Source: Oscheius onirici
Lineage: Eukaryota > Nematoda > Chromadorea > Rhabditida > Rhabditidae
Length of the DNA: 64,000 bases
Assembly: GCA_932521025.1 (NCBI GenBank)
Contig: OW051468.1
Location: 62,064-126,063 of the forward strand
Reading direction: 5' to 3'
Below are positions 34,523-48,200 of the stretch, one piece after another. Made by a program: the position numbers and the translations under genes. Under the pieces are notes generated by a model, which saw nothing but the letters and a program-made list of their open reading frames with translations, had not been told where the DNA came from and did not search any database. Within the stretch, counting starts at the first letter, position 1; every line of letters begins with the position of its first letter.

Positions 34523-36175
34523 TCAAAAATCTCGAAGATCAATAGAAAGAGTACCAGTTTCTTCTTGCGAACTCTGAGGAATCTCTCCCGAAAAGACAAT
34601 GATGTCGTCGACAGAGAGCTAAAAAATATCCCTTTTCCATTTAAATTGATCCCTACCGAAACATGCCGAACGCCTCTCGTCGGCGTTTTCCGATAGTTGT
34701 AAAGCACCATCCTCGAGATGAACGTCGGCACGTCGAAGATGAAAAAAATCCTGGCACATCGATTTGGAAGCAATGGAGTGAGCCACATATTGGCTGGATT
34801 ATCCGTGTCATTTGGTCCTGTGATCAAATTTTCACTAGATCGTGGGTCGCCATCGACAGCTGGCAAGATGTTGACCGATTCGGGAAAGGCGGCGAGATCT
34901 AGAATTCTTTGAGCTGTTGAAACTAGGCATGGGCACCGGGCCTGGGTCAGTGTTGACGGAGACCGTGCCAGCAAGGCGCATTTTCGGGGGAAGACTAGAG
35001 TAAACTCTAGATATAGTAGAATGCTTGGTGCAACCTATTTTTCGCTTTTTTCGAAAACTTTTTAGCCAAAATTAGGAATCCATTAGAGAAAAATATAAAG
35101 AACATTCTGACACACGAACAAAAAAAAATTCTGAAAAATGAGGGAGAAAAATAACTTTATTTCTCGTATTTTTAACGTTTTTCTCCCTCATTTTTCAGAA
35201 TCTTTTTTGTTCTTGTGGCAGAATGTTCTTTATATTTTTCTCTAATGGATTCCTACTTTTGTCAAAAAAAGGAAAAAATAGGTTGCACCAAGTTTGCGCC
35301 AGAATTCTACTATAATATATCAGTGTGCCAAGTTTTCATGGTTCCCCCCAAAAGTGCGCACTGATGGCACGGACTCGGTGTTCATGACTAATTGAAGCAC
35401 TCGGCTTACGATGAGTTTTCAGCCTCATTTTCTCGTCTTTCTGCGTATAGAGTTCGATGCCGTTCAGTCCAATGTAGAACTCGTCTCCCCAAGTGGAAAG
35501 AAGTTTTAATTGGAAAATGACTGGAAGATTTAGGTTAGATGAGGGAGAGAGACTTACATCCACAGACGCTATGAGTCACTGGTCGAGGAATACTGGCTCT
35601 CAAACTTGATGAGCACTCAAAGAAGACGTCCTGCACAAAGTCAAAGTACACAAAACCTGCAGAATGAATTGAAACATAGCAAAAACTACCTGGAGCTTTT
35701 CTTAAAAGGACATTGCTGACAGTCAATTTTCCGTTCACATACACGTTCATATATTTCACTCCGGCAAAAGATGTCTCAGGAGTTGCATTGTAGTTCCAGA
35801 AGGAGATTCCTGTAAGGATGAGACTGATTCTGATAGAGATCGAACTACCTGTCATTGGAATTGGTTTCGTGAACTGAACGGTTACGGTAGATGGCTTTTT
35901 GGGATTAAAGGCAGTCGCCCACATGTCGCTCGGATTGCGACCAAGGTTCTGACCATTTAGCAGACTGAAAGTTTGTGACAGGGTTGGACGAACACGGAAC
36001 TGGCGAATGCGAAAAAAGAAAATTCGTGAAATGTTCGAGCTGGGTTCGTGAACATTGACTTGCGAACAATTCTGACAGCAAAATGTAAAATTTTTAATTT
36101 TTTTTTAAATTTAGGCGATGTTCGGTTCATGTTCGTGCTCGCCGAAAATTTCAATGTTCGCCCAACCCTGGTTCG

Positions 36176-36260
<85 letters not shown>

Positions 36261-37898
36261 TCCCTTGACCAACTAACCGTTCCACTCCCGGCTCAGATCC
36301 CTTTGCCGTAATGACCAGATCACTGTACCGTACGCTGAGAGAGTTTCCTCCAGCCCCGATGAATCCAAAGCCGGTGAAGCCAATCAGATCCGGATGTCCC
36401 CAGTTGGAAATAAACTCAAAATGGAGGACTTTGACTTTCGGGACGAGATCATTCTCGACCGTCCCTTTTGTGTCTTCACTATGCGGCCGGACAACCTCTT
36501 TGATCTCTCCGACCTCGCCCGTCGTCGGTCTAAACGGCGTCAGAATCACCGAATCAGAATCTGGAAATCCCAAATTCCGATGCTGGCAAATTGTCTTCTA
36601 CCTTGTGGTCCTCGCTCCAGAGAGGATTGATGGATTAGGGCATCGGGAAGGAGACAAACATCGTTCTCGGCAATTGCTTCCAAAATAGTCTCATCAGTTG
36701 TGAAGAGGACAGTCTGAACGGATTCTTTACAAAATTACGAAAACGAACATCTCCCATTGGCTCAAACTCTGTGTCTGATTTGTAGGCCGGGTTTATTTCG
36801 CCGCAAAAGATCAGTCTCTCGTCCAGGATCATCTTGACCGACCTGACACCAATCTGAGCGTGTACTCTCGACTCGTTGTAGTTCTGAAGAAAGTTTAGAG
36901 TTTTCTCATCAGTCTTTGGCATACCCAGATTCGAATCATAGCAATCTTCTGAGCCTCTGGGAATTTTAACACAATATCCGGTCCTTTTCCAAAATCATCG
37001 ACAAAAGTCCTCCAGACGGTTGACATGGTCGCGTCAAAGACCAACGAGCTCACATCATCTCCCTTCGAACAGCTTATCTAAAATTTTCAATTTTTTAGAA
37101 GATGATCAAGCTTCTCGTCATAATTACAGACGGCTCTCTAGAATTTAAGATTCGTCATATGCTCTTGAGAAAGACACTGGCACAAACAAAGGGTCCTGCA
37201 CTACTTCCGCTCGTTTACTCGACCGGAAGATTGCAGCAAAGAAAAGACTAGAGTGGACTATTTTGATCCCCAAACAGTGTATTCTAGACGCTCAATTCTC
37301 ACGAAATTACTGGTGGAAGCCGGTCACACGAATACGTCAAGATATCAGTCAGAAGAAGCCATGTAAGGAAAACAGACTAACCAATTATTGTTCGGAAAGT
37401 CGACGACATACCGTGAGGGAAATTTACAGTAGTAAATTGTGTCGGAAATATAAGAAAAAGCAAGACAATCATAGCAGACTGTACTCACAGGGAAAGATAC
37501 CGTGTAACTCTCCTCGAAGGAAGTTTTTTTCAAAATTTTCACCAACCTTCCAAAATTTTCACCAAGTTTTTGTTTTTAGGTTTCGACTGTCCTGAACACG
37601 AATATGATATCTGTTTCCATTTTTGTTGCTTCTATTTTCACAAAACAAACCGTAGTATAGTTGTCTATCTCCTCTACCTACCTCATCAACATCGACTCTC
37701 TTCCCAGTCTCCGAAAAGACCTCAATCGCATTCAATCCGATGTAGCTTTCATCTCCCCAATTGGAAAGCAGTTCCATTCTGAGGCATTGCCCAGACGGCA
37801 GCTCAGGAATCTCGCTGAAAGCACATGTTTTTCGGAAGAGAAATTACAATAGCAGGGCGTTTACTGATTCTAGAGACATACCTTCTGGGAGCCGACAT
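34523..37898 (-). CDS. KATNIP (KIAA0556) family katanin-interacting protein, short form
   Basis: Twelve exons (37898-37882, 37814-37682, 37077-36925, 36883-36749, 36713-36602, 36560-36278, 35964-35849, 35809-35690, 35656-35558, 35520-35410, 34913-34657, 34618-34523) give 543 residues. Three repeats of the KATNIP (DUF4457-type) fold are visible: LLSNWGDESYIGLNAIEVF, FISNWGHPDLIGFTGFGF and LLSTWGDEFYIGLNGIELY. Each is followed by its partner segment, for example FWNYNATPETSFAGVK and LAAFPESVNILPAVDGD. The protein is cilium- and microtubule-associated in animals and binds katanin. It is about a third of the human length. An upstream exon at 38346-38306 (MNGDLGLILDDLP) could join in frame through an acceptor at 37907 and would place the start 181 bp after NOM1. 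Confidence 0.88.
35013..35314. mobile_element. Foldback element in KATNIP intron 10
   Basis: Near-perfect arms about 140 bp long: TTGGTGCAACCTATTTTT on the left and AAAAATAGGTTGCACCAA on the right. The outer TATAGTAGAAT and ATTCTACTATA are also inverted. No coding capacity. Confidence 0.85.
35979..36170. mobile_element. hAT-like MITE with 8-bp target duplication
   Basis: CAGGGTTGGACGAACACG (from 35979) faces TTCGCCCAACCCTG (to 36170). The flanking octamers GTTTGTGA (35971-35978) and GTTCGTGA (36171-36178) differ at one base, fitting an 8-bp hAT target duplication. It lies in KATNIP intron 6. Fragments with the same end occur at 49836 and, degraded, at 45950-46065. Confidence 0.8.
36180..36258 (+). 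repeat. (CT)n microsatellite
   Basis: About 39 uninterrupted CT units in KATNIP intron 6, directly next to the hAT-like MITE. Reads as (GA)n on the gene strand, just after the splice donor. Confidence 0.97.
37495..37640 (+). repeat. Fragment of the 850-1262 repeat family
   Basis: GTGTAACTCTCCTCGAAGG and TGAACACGAATATGATATC flank a deleted centre without the tRNA-like module. In KATNIP intron 2. Confidence 0.6.
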
Positions 37899-38097
37899 GA
37901 TTTGAGCTAATAAGCTTCGAGTTTTCCCACCGGATAAATTGCAGATTTACCCAGTTGCTATGGGGACGACTTCAAAACGACTTTTTGGTGAAATTGGGGC
38001 GGAATTGTAGTCTTTTCATACAATTGCGGGGAAGAATGGAGAAAAGAGAATGAGAGAAATTTTGCCCATATTTTTCTTGAAAAACGGGTCTGTCTAG

Positions 38098-38260
38098 CGG
38101 TAAAAATGTTCGATTTGAAGATGGTCATTTTATAAAAAATCTTGGCTGAGTATCCAATGTTTGCACGTTTTATATATTTGCCTACAATACGCGAACATTG
38201 GATACTCAGCCAAGATTTTTAGAAAATGACCATTTTCAAATCGAACATTTTTACCCCCCC
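38098..38260. mobile_element. Foldback element, relative of the 11776-11957 palindrome
   Basis: AAATGTTCGATTTGAAGATG faces CATTTTCAAATCGAACATTT. The centre has ATCTTGGCTGAGTATCCAAT on both arms. It lies between the KATNIP start and its possible upstream exon. A C-tract follows at 38258-38268. Confidence 0.8.
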
Positions 38261-38526
38261 CCCCCCTTTCCAACGAATTTTTCCGCTTGCTAAACAAAAA
38301 CTCACAATGGCAGGTCATCCAGAATGAGACCCAGATCTCCGTTCATGTTTTGACACCTTCTCCGAATATTTATGGTCAAAAGAAGCGGAAGGAAGGGGAG
38401 TTGTGACAATGCGCGGGTCACAGCAGAAAATGCTCGTCGCTATGGTGACCAGCAGGCTCGCTTGAAGGAGACGTGCTCAGAAAAATATAATCTTCATAAC
38501 AAAACAAAAGCAACAATTGGCGGAAT

Positions 38527-41484
38527 CTAGAGGCCACAGAACCATTCTTCGACCTTCTGATAGACGGCCGATTCGCGGAAGTTGACCTGGAGGAAGAGAC
38601 GAAGACCTTCAGTCAGCACGGAGTCTTTTTTGCCGTCCAAAATCGGCAGAAATATACGTTTGAGCTTGTTCAATGGACAGTCCTGCAGTTGGGTGAAGAG
38701 ACGACGAAGTACGGAACTGATGGCCGAGGAGAGGGTGGCCCATTCGACTACCTGAAAAAGACTTTTTACTATGATATATAAGGCAGGCTGGTTTTTAGAT
38801 TTCCACGAATAACGAAATCAAAAACTCACCTTTAGTACAGTAACATGCAGAACTTCCGTGTAGATGAGCTGATGCAGAAACGATCCCAGATGTGTTCGGG
38901 CTTTTGGCTTCAAGCTGCCAGCTTCTCTAATCCGGTCCCAGATAGCGTATTGGGTCGTGAGCTGAAAACGAAGCTTTCGTTAAAGAGTAAAACAGCTCAC
39001 GATAAATCTTTTGTCGTAGCTGCAAAACCTCGCAACGAGGGTCGGATAGTAGGGGTTGAACTGTTTCTCCTTCAGCATCATCTGTATAGTCACGTAAATG
39101 ATATCGCGTTCCTGTTGGCCCTTCAGCGACAATCTCAGCAGCTTTTCAAAGGCATAATCTTCGCCACTGGCTGACGCAATCGTACAGAAGACATTTCTGC
39201 GGATCGCCGTGTTCATCTTGGCCTTCTGAGCCAAATCGAGCAAATCTTGGGGGAACGACGGTCCCTTTTTGGCGTCATTCTGTCCGAGAAGCGTTCCTTC
39301 CAGTCGATCCGTTGGCAGACGGAACGCCGAGCCGACAATCCACCAGCGACCTCTTTCGTCGGCAAGGAGAAGATCTTCGAGACTCATTCCGAGCTCCTTT
39401 TCCACGTCCGTCTTTTCTTCTGGAAAAGTTTGAAGTTAGACACGCTTTTTTAACGTTATTTCTGTGATTTTTGGAGCAAAAAAAAGTGTAAAAACATGAC
39501 TTTTATGACAATTTCAAGATGAAATTCAGGTGCCAATTTGTAGCCCGTTTTACCATTCTTTTAGAATTAAAAAATGAGCTTACTTTTTAAAAGACCGTAG
39601 AACATCTTCTGGTGCTGTTCCATAACGGAAAAGTCGACATTTGGAGCGGATTTCTTGATGTCGGCCAGCTGTTCGCCGAGGAATTTGGCACGGGGTCTGA
39701 AATCAGTATTTTTTTCTGGTTGTAAAGCGATTTGTGATAAAAATGAGACTTACAGGCATCCCAGCGGACTATCCTGAAGTTTATTCTGTGCTGCGGCAAT
39801 CTTCTCACAAAATGTCGTCCAGCACTGCTTTTTCATCGTTTTGTACGAATCTAAACGTCAATATTAGGCTTATTTTCAAAGTTTAACTTACAGGTGCAAA
39901 GTGTGAAGATTAGCTGCAAATTGTCGATGTTGAAGGCGGCTAGCACCTTGTCGAAAAGCTCCAGAATGACCGAGGACTTGATTATCTGAAAAACAATGAA
40001 AATTTACAAACTTTTGACAAAACTTGCCCTAAAATTCATCAAATTGACAAGTAGAACGAGCCGATTTTCCATGGCCTTATCATCTTGTTCCCGGAACTGC
40101 TTAATCTGCTTGACGTAGTCGACGAGGAACTCTTCGACAAAGTGAGAGGCTGAAAATTTGAAAAGTAAAATAATAACAGGACTCTAAAGCTTACAAATTT
40201 CAGAGCTGACAGAGGCATGAACCAGTCCCAAGAAGAGCGAATAAGTGGAAAGAAGACTGTCCTGAAGACGATAGGGAGCTCCCAGCAGCTTCCAAACAAT
40301 CTTGGAGAGACTCGTCTTGACGTCATTTTTCGAATTCGACAGCCAGAGCTCGGCAAATTGCTGTTTCGACTTGATCAGTGTCGCTTCCGAAAGCCTAAAA
40401 ATGCCGTTTTTCGATCAAAAAGTAAAGAATTTACCTGTTAATGATTCCCGTAACTGTGCGATCAATCTTAAGACGAGCTTCCGAATCGCCGCCCGTTTTC
40501 GTGTCCAGTTCTTGGAGCTTCTTTCTCGCGGCTTTCGGGTCGAATTTGATCAGTTCGCCGGTCCGCTGATCAACTTTCCGACCGTAAATATCCTCCGCAA
40601 CTTCCGTATCTTCTGCTTCGTCTTCAAAATCTTCATCTTCGACTTCCTCATCCTCTACATCGTCTTTGAGATCCTCGTCGTCGTCTCCTTCGCTCAAATC
40701 GAGCTCATTTCCCCCCGACTCTTCGTCATCTTGATCACTGTCTGCCGCCTCTTCCAGCTCCATTTCGCCCTCTTTTGAGATCAGCTCTTTGCGATCATCG
40801 GCGTCACAGAATTCGAGAAGAGCTGGAAATTGACGAAATAGGTTTATCGAAAAAGTCTACCATCCAGTCCTTCATCACAAAATGACTTTGGAATTATCGT
40901 CTTTTTCTTGTCCAGACCGAGAAGTTTTCCATAGCGATGAATTGCGACGTCGTCATCTCGAGCCAGGTCGGAGTTTATTTGTCGCTCTCGCGTCTTTTCC
41001 TGCAATTTTTGTATAAACTCGAAAAAGAAGACGGGAAAACCTTGACTTCCTTGAGATATTGCTCGTAACTGAGCTCGGCATCGCTGTCACTTTCAGAGTC
41101 CTTTTTTCTTCGCTTAGCCTCATTTTCTTCCGTTTCCGGCAGCGCATCTTCTGCATAATCTTCCTAAATTCGTTAACGTTAGATCAGAATGAAAAATTGA
41201 GCTGACTTCAACCAGTTGAGCAGTTTCTTTCGTCTCTACTGCCTTTCTCTTCCTATTTTTCTTCTTTTTGGCCTCTTCTGGCTTCATTGTCGCCACAATT
41301 ACTGTTTCGACCTGAAAACTTGGATATTGTGAGCAAAAAGACATTTTACCTTTTTCCTCTGATGATGGGCAGTTTTCTGGAGCTTCTTCAGCTGTTTAGC
41401 GTCTTTTCGCTGCTGTTTCCGAGAAGCAGACCCCGGCTCTTGAGCTACGGCTCCGTTTTTAGACTTCCACTTTCCCAGGCCCAT
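38527..41484 (-). CDS. NOM1/Sgd1 nucleolar MIF4G-MA3 protein
   Basis: Thirteen exons (41484-41350, 41311-41207, 41163-41041, 40999-40861, 40822-40435, 40394-40195, 40149-40028, 39985-39892, 39850-39754, 39696-39584, 39419-39001, 38961-38830, 38751-38527) join to 763 residues; human NOM1 has 860. A basic N-terminus (KKKKNRKRK) and a long Asp/Glu tract precede the MIF4G region (LVNLMNF...SSVILELFDKVLAAFNID). Then come the NOM1 signature RGRWWIVGSAF and the MA3 domain (KMNTAIRRNVFCTI, FNPYYPTLVARFC). The family acts in small-subunit ribosome assembly in the nucleolus. The intron after 40028 must start with GC (GGGCAAGT) to keep frame. TAMM41 ends 138 bp upstream and an acceptor TTTTTAG lies just before the ATG, so it is probably the second gene of an operon. 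Confidence 0.9.
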
Positions 41485-41621
41485 TTCTACCGGGACTTTT
41501 TGCCTAAAAACGAGGACTATTCAGTTTCGAGCTAAGAAACAAGTATAAACCGAAAAGACGGTAAAAAGAAGTTGAAATTCACACAAATCCTAATAATTTA
41601 TGTATTTTCTAGGTACAAATT

Positions 41622-42978
41622 CTATCGTCTCAGCCCTTTGACGAGTTTCGCGGCCAGATAGCTGATGCCTTTGCGGAAGCCAGCACTTGGAATGTTCTTC
41701 AATGTCTGGCTGATCGAGCTCCGCCAAACGATTGAAGAGATGGCCCTCTCGACAGTTGGAGCGACGTCATGGCGATGAGCCATTCCGAAAAGAACCTGAA
41801 ATAAACAATTTAGCAGGATTTTTGCGATTTTTTCGAGACAATTTTTTGATGCACAGTAAAAAAGGCTTACCTCTTCACAATCTGCCCTGCCTCTCATCTG
41901 CTTGTTCCAGCGCTTCGTCAAAATGTCCAGCGGGGTCGACGGGAGCATGTGCAGACGATGATAGATTGCTGTTCCGGACGCATCTTGCAAATAGCTGTCA
42001 TTCTGATGAACCAGCCTGACATCGCTCTCCAGAAGCGGGCTGTAGACTTCATGAAATCGATCTATGCTTCCCTTGACGATCTTTTTGATCTAAATTTTTT
42101 TATTGATAACAAAAAAAAGTGAAAAATTATACCTTTTCTGGATCCTCTGCCCGGAACTGCATTCGTATGTCGCCGTTGTAAGAAAGACCGACGATTTTCT
42201 CGTAAAGGTCTTCTGGTGAGAAGAGGTCCGGCAGAAGGAGGAGAGCAGCATGTAGGGCGCTTTTTCGGTTCTCTAGAAGGGCCACGGAGATTTGTTGAGA
42301 TGGCTTGATCATCTGCAAAGCTGATGCTTCAAAAAAGGAGAGAAACGAACATCCAGAACTGGCTTTTGTAGTCGTCCAGCCGTATAGAGCCACTTCCAGT
42401 CGAGTAGGTCCTGTTGGAGATCTTCGGTCGAGATTACGCCGTATTTGATCATCCTGGAGCCGACGGAAAGCTTCAAATTGAATGAAATTTGAGAAAACAT
42501 CACACCTTGAACTTGTGTATTGTAGAGAATCCTTGCCGCCCACTTGGTCTGGTAGTTTGTCACCCAACGCGGTTGCTTAAATCTGGACAATGAAATTACA
42601 CGAATTTGACGGCAACCGACCCTCCGGTTAGACTATAATGACCGCTATTTCGCTGTAGATTGTCGGTGTGGAAGCGAAGAGCATCATTCGTGACTAGGAC
42701 AAAGTCGACCATCTTTTCCGATTTGTTCTCGTTAGCCTGCTGGAGGGCCCCTAAAAAGAAGCGTTTTATGAGGAAATTTAGATGTTTCTGTGAATTGTTC
42801 AGTCGTATAACCCAAACTGCTTGGAGAAGAGCCTCTAACTTTCATTTTAAAGGGATTCAACGTATTTTTAATCCAAATCTAGGAGAAACGATTGAAAAAA
42901 ATCACCTGAACCGTACGCGAAAGCGTAGTCTATCGTCTCGAGCGGCAGACAGCCAATAAGCTCGTGATACTCGTCCAT
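41622..42978 (-). CDS. TAMM41 mitochondrial phosphatidate cytidylyltransferase
   Basis: Six exons (42978-42906, 42750-42621, 42582-42351, 42312-42133, 42089-41871, 41795-41622) encode 335 residues (human about 337). YAFAYGSGALQQ is the nucleotide-binding motif and MVDFVLVTND carries the metal-binding acidic residues. SRMIKYGVIST, YTAGRLQKPV and VGLSYNGDIRM match the family core as I recall it. The enzyme makes CDP-diacylglycerol from phosphatidic acid and CTP on the matrix side of the inner mitochondrial membrane, for cardiolipin. A possible 42-nt intron inside exon 3 (42505 onward) was rejected because reading through keeps the family alignment. First gene of the probable TAMM41-NOM1-KATNIP operon. 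Confidence 0.92.
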
Positions 42979-43656
42979 CTGACAACGATTTGTGCGTCTA
43001 GAAATGTTTATTCTCTATATTTTTACAAGAAATAGAAGTCTGAAGTCAAAGTGCACAGATATGCTGCTGGTAGGCGAGGAAAATGAGATAAACCGGATAG
43101 AAAAGGTGAAGGAGCACGCGGGAGATGAACGAGGGAAAACTGCCGGGCAATGAGAAGCAAAATAACCGGAATCAACACGGGGACTTGTTTATAGCCGGGA
43201 GCATAAGGTAAAATCGAGAGATCTGTGGGGTTGGAGGTGCTAAAGCGGGGAAATTGCAATTTTTTACAATAAAAGATCACGGATGACTAGAATTCAGTGA
43301 GCTGGGGAGGATCATATCGTCAAACGGATACATCACAACCTCGTTGAATGAAAAAAATGGACAAAATTGAGCTCTGGGAGAAGGAAAACATAGGCAAGGC
43401 TTGAAGAAAAGCCAAGGAGAAGATGGACGCAATTACGTACCGTTTTTCAGCAAACGCGCTACTTATCTGACCAAATTACCGAGAATTTCACAATTTTTTT
43501 GCCAATAAAGTTTGTGGGAAATTTTAGCAAAAAATGGAGAAAAGAAGAAATGACAAAAACATTGCCAAGCTGAGAAATTTTTGAGTCTCAGTGTTTTCGC
43601 GCGCAAATATAATTTTTTCCCAGAGCTCTCAACAAGTAAATCACAGGGAAACGGAT
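42979..43656. other. Intergenic between TAMM41 and the EGR gene
   Basis: About 680 bp with the TAMM41 promoter side and the EGR 3' flank. No gene or repeat was recognised. Confidence 0.5.
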
Positions 43657-45216
<1,560 letters not shown>

Positions 45217-48200
45217 GGCGAGGGGGTGAGAGACGCTAAAGAAATCACCGGGCAGCGTCCTGGAAAAGTATTGTTTTTGAAAGGTAAAAGAAGAGACGAA
45301 AGTGAGACTGTTACAGGAAGAGAATGTAGCCAAAATTGACCGTGTGTGGGCAGGTTGAAAGAGCAAAGAAAGGCCTGGACAAAAATTCTGCGCTCCCACG
45401 CGCTTATTTGCTATTTGGCGTGGGGGCTTCTCTCTTTCGGACACAGGTGTCGCCTTTGACAACACAACGGTGACGCCATTTTTAAAGGGAATGAGAAGGC
45501 TTAATACATAGAGAGTGTGGTAAGCTATAAATTGGTGCCAGCGTCAAAATTGGCTGGCTTCTTCGAGAGAAATGAGAGGCGTGGGAGCACCCCCACCCAT
45601 AACTATTTATGGAGAGAGGAAAATTAATTCAAGAGACTGATATGTGTGCGTATGGAGGCGGAAATCTGTCCGTGACGGGAGTCAAGACGAAAGAGTTAAA
45701 ACTTTATATCTCTAGGCTCGTAAAAAAAAAGGGACAGAGGTTCCTCTAAAATAGTTCCTTCATTGAACTTGACATTCATTCAGAGTTTGACAAATGGTCA
45801 GGAAACCAGTGATTTAGGCAAAATAAATCCGCATTTTTTTGAGTTCTGGCCGTTTTTCACACATTTTCTTCCCTTTGCCGAGCCTGCCTCTCACAAAACT
45901 AACCTCAAAATTACTTATTTGTTCTGAAAACATGGTTTGAGAGAAATTTTGTGAAATGTTCGAGCTGTGTTCGTGTTCGGTTCGCAGGCGATGAAAAAGT
46001 GCAATGTTCGGTCCGTGTTCGCCCGAAATTCCGAGTTCTGATTCAAACCCTTGTTGTCCCCATCTCACCTGATTCCAGTCAAATAAGATCCATGCTATAA
46101 AATGACATCCACAGAGGAAGGAATGAGGCAGAGACAAGTATCAGACGAATGAGGAACTGTCACAGTCTCGAAGGGGAGAGACAGTGAGACAGAGCAGACT
46201 GAAGACAGAGAATTTGACTGGTCCGAGGCAGGGAAAGGACTAATGACAGGCAGATTCATAGAAAGTGTATCAAGGACAAGAGAGACGAAGAGCAAGAGCT
46301 CAGGAAGTGAGACATGAGACAAGAAATGAGTGAGTCAATCCCAATAAGAGCACATTTGTGACTCACGGTCTGTCCATCTTCCCTAAGCCATTACTGGGTC
46401 ATTGAACCTGATAAAGATGGCTGTTGATAAACAGAAATGAATGACCGGAAACTAGCTTTTTTCTTTCGAAGAGTTTCGAATTTTTGGATGGAAGAAATCA
46501 ATTTGTGAGAGCCTGATCGAAAAGTGTCTTTGGCATGAGAAGAAAAGGAACAAAGAAAAATATGCGTCCGCTAGCTGTATTTAGTTTTGAAACGTTGCAT
46601 AACATGGACAATTCTCTAGGAATCTGTCTATTGTCATAAAATGTTCTCCATAAAATTTTGTGAAAAGTTTAATACTAAAGAAGCATATTTTTTTAAATTT
46701 CTGGTTAAAAAAACTTCGAGGAAAGTGTTCAGTAAAAACAGAAAAAAAGGTTCTGCAGTTTTTTGGTATTAAAAAAAATCTAACAACCAAAATCTTGTTG
46801 GACTGATCGGAAACAGAAACAGAAGCTTCCGCTTAAAAGTGGCGGCAAGAAGTGAGCCTAAAATTGGCGCCAAAATTCAAATTCTCTAGGAATCTATCTT
46901 CTTATGTCAAAAAGTTCTTCAAAAAGTCCTGGAGAAAATCCATAAGAAGGCGATAAGAATGTGCCAAAAAAGGGGAGAGAAAGAGAGAGACCGACCACAG
47001 AGTCCAATTAGGGTCCGTGGGCTCTTTCTCTTTCAGACTCGATGAATAAACTAGCCAGGAGCTATCAGAAAACCCGAAGCGGACTCTTCCCGATAATGTA
47101 AACGTGATTCAGGGGCAGAGGGAAGATGACGGCAGAGCCAGAGAGAGAGTGAGTGGGCGTCACCGGAGGGGTAGAGGCAGCCCACGCGCCAATCGGGGGC
47201 GGAGAGAGTGAGAGAGAGAGACACCCAAACAGCGCCAGCCGGCTGGTATGATCTCGCGTCTGGAGGAGAGTCTTTGGAAAAGAGACTCTCTCTCTCTCTT
47301 TTTTTACTCGCAACTGCGAGACAGGTCGCAGGACAAAAACCAATATACTTGAGAGAGGTGGTTAGACTCACTCATAGTATTTTGACTACCAGTTTTTGAT
47401 TGAAAGGGAAAAGTGCTTTATAGGTCTCGCCAAAATGAGTTTCAAATTATAAAACTATTTTCCACTTTTTGCGGGTTTGTACCAGTTTTTTTTGTTACAG
47501 TATCGAGGGTTGTACCCGTATGTGACAATGGAAGGAAAAAAATAACAAAAAGAGAGAAAAATGAAAAATAGTTTTGGCTATAAAATCTATAGAACATTTA
47601 AGCAATTTTCATAGTGGTTTAAATTAAGAGAACATGACCGTAATCTACTTGATGTTCTTCTCGAGACCGATAATCAGTGTATCACGAATTATTCAGACAA
47701 TTTGTACAGGTCAAAAACTAGAAAAAGAGTCCTACCCAGTCCAGGAAACTAAGAAATCTCTGAGCGATGTAATGACTCCAGCGATATGCAGACGAATGCT
47801 TCTCAACAAAATAACATAGCTGACCGGTCAAAGAGTTATACAGTCAGGACTTCAAATAGAAACCGAGAAGATTGACAGTCAGAGATTAGTCATAAGAGTT
47901 CAAATACCGAGATATGTAAGAAAAAATCTACCAATCCTCTTGGCATTTGAAGCTAATAAGAAGAAAATAAGAAGGCGACGGAGGCGTCTGATCTGACACG
48001 GGAATTGGACTTGCGGGGGCGATGAAAGGGTGAAGTAAGCTGTTTTTTGGGCTGATAAGATTTGAGTCAAAGGGCATGAGAGGGACAGAGGGACAGAGGG
48101 ATGGATTGACAGAGAGACAGAGGGACAGAGAAACTAGGCTCTGACGTCCAGTAGGTCAGTAGGTTTGGGAAAAGCTCCTTATCTCATGTCCTTCATCTTC

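Noticed and set aside
36151-36573. Arg-Glu repeat protein on the minus strand
   Set aside because: Translation of the (CT)n microsatellite appended to a real KATNIP exon; the exon ends at 36278.
42464-42505. 42-nt intron inside TAMM41 exon 3
   Set aside because: Splicing it shifts the frame away from RMIKYGVIST; reading through keeps the family alignment.
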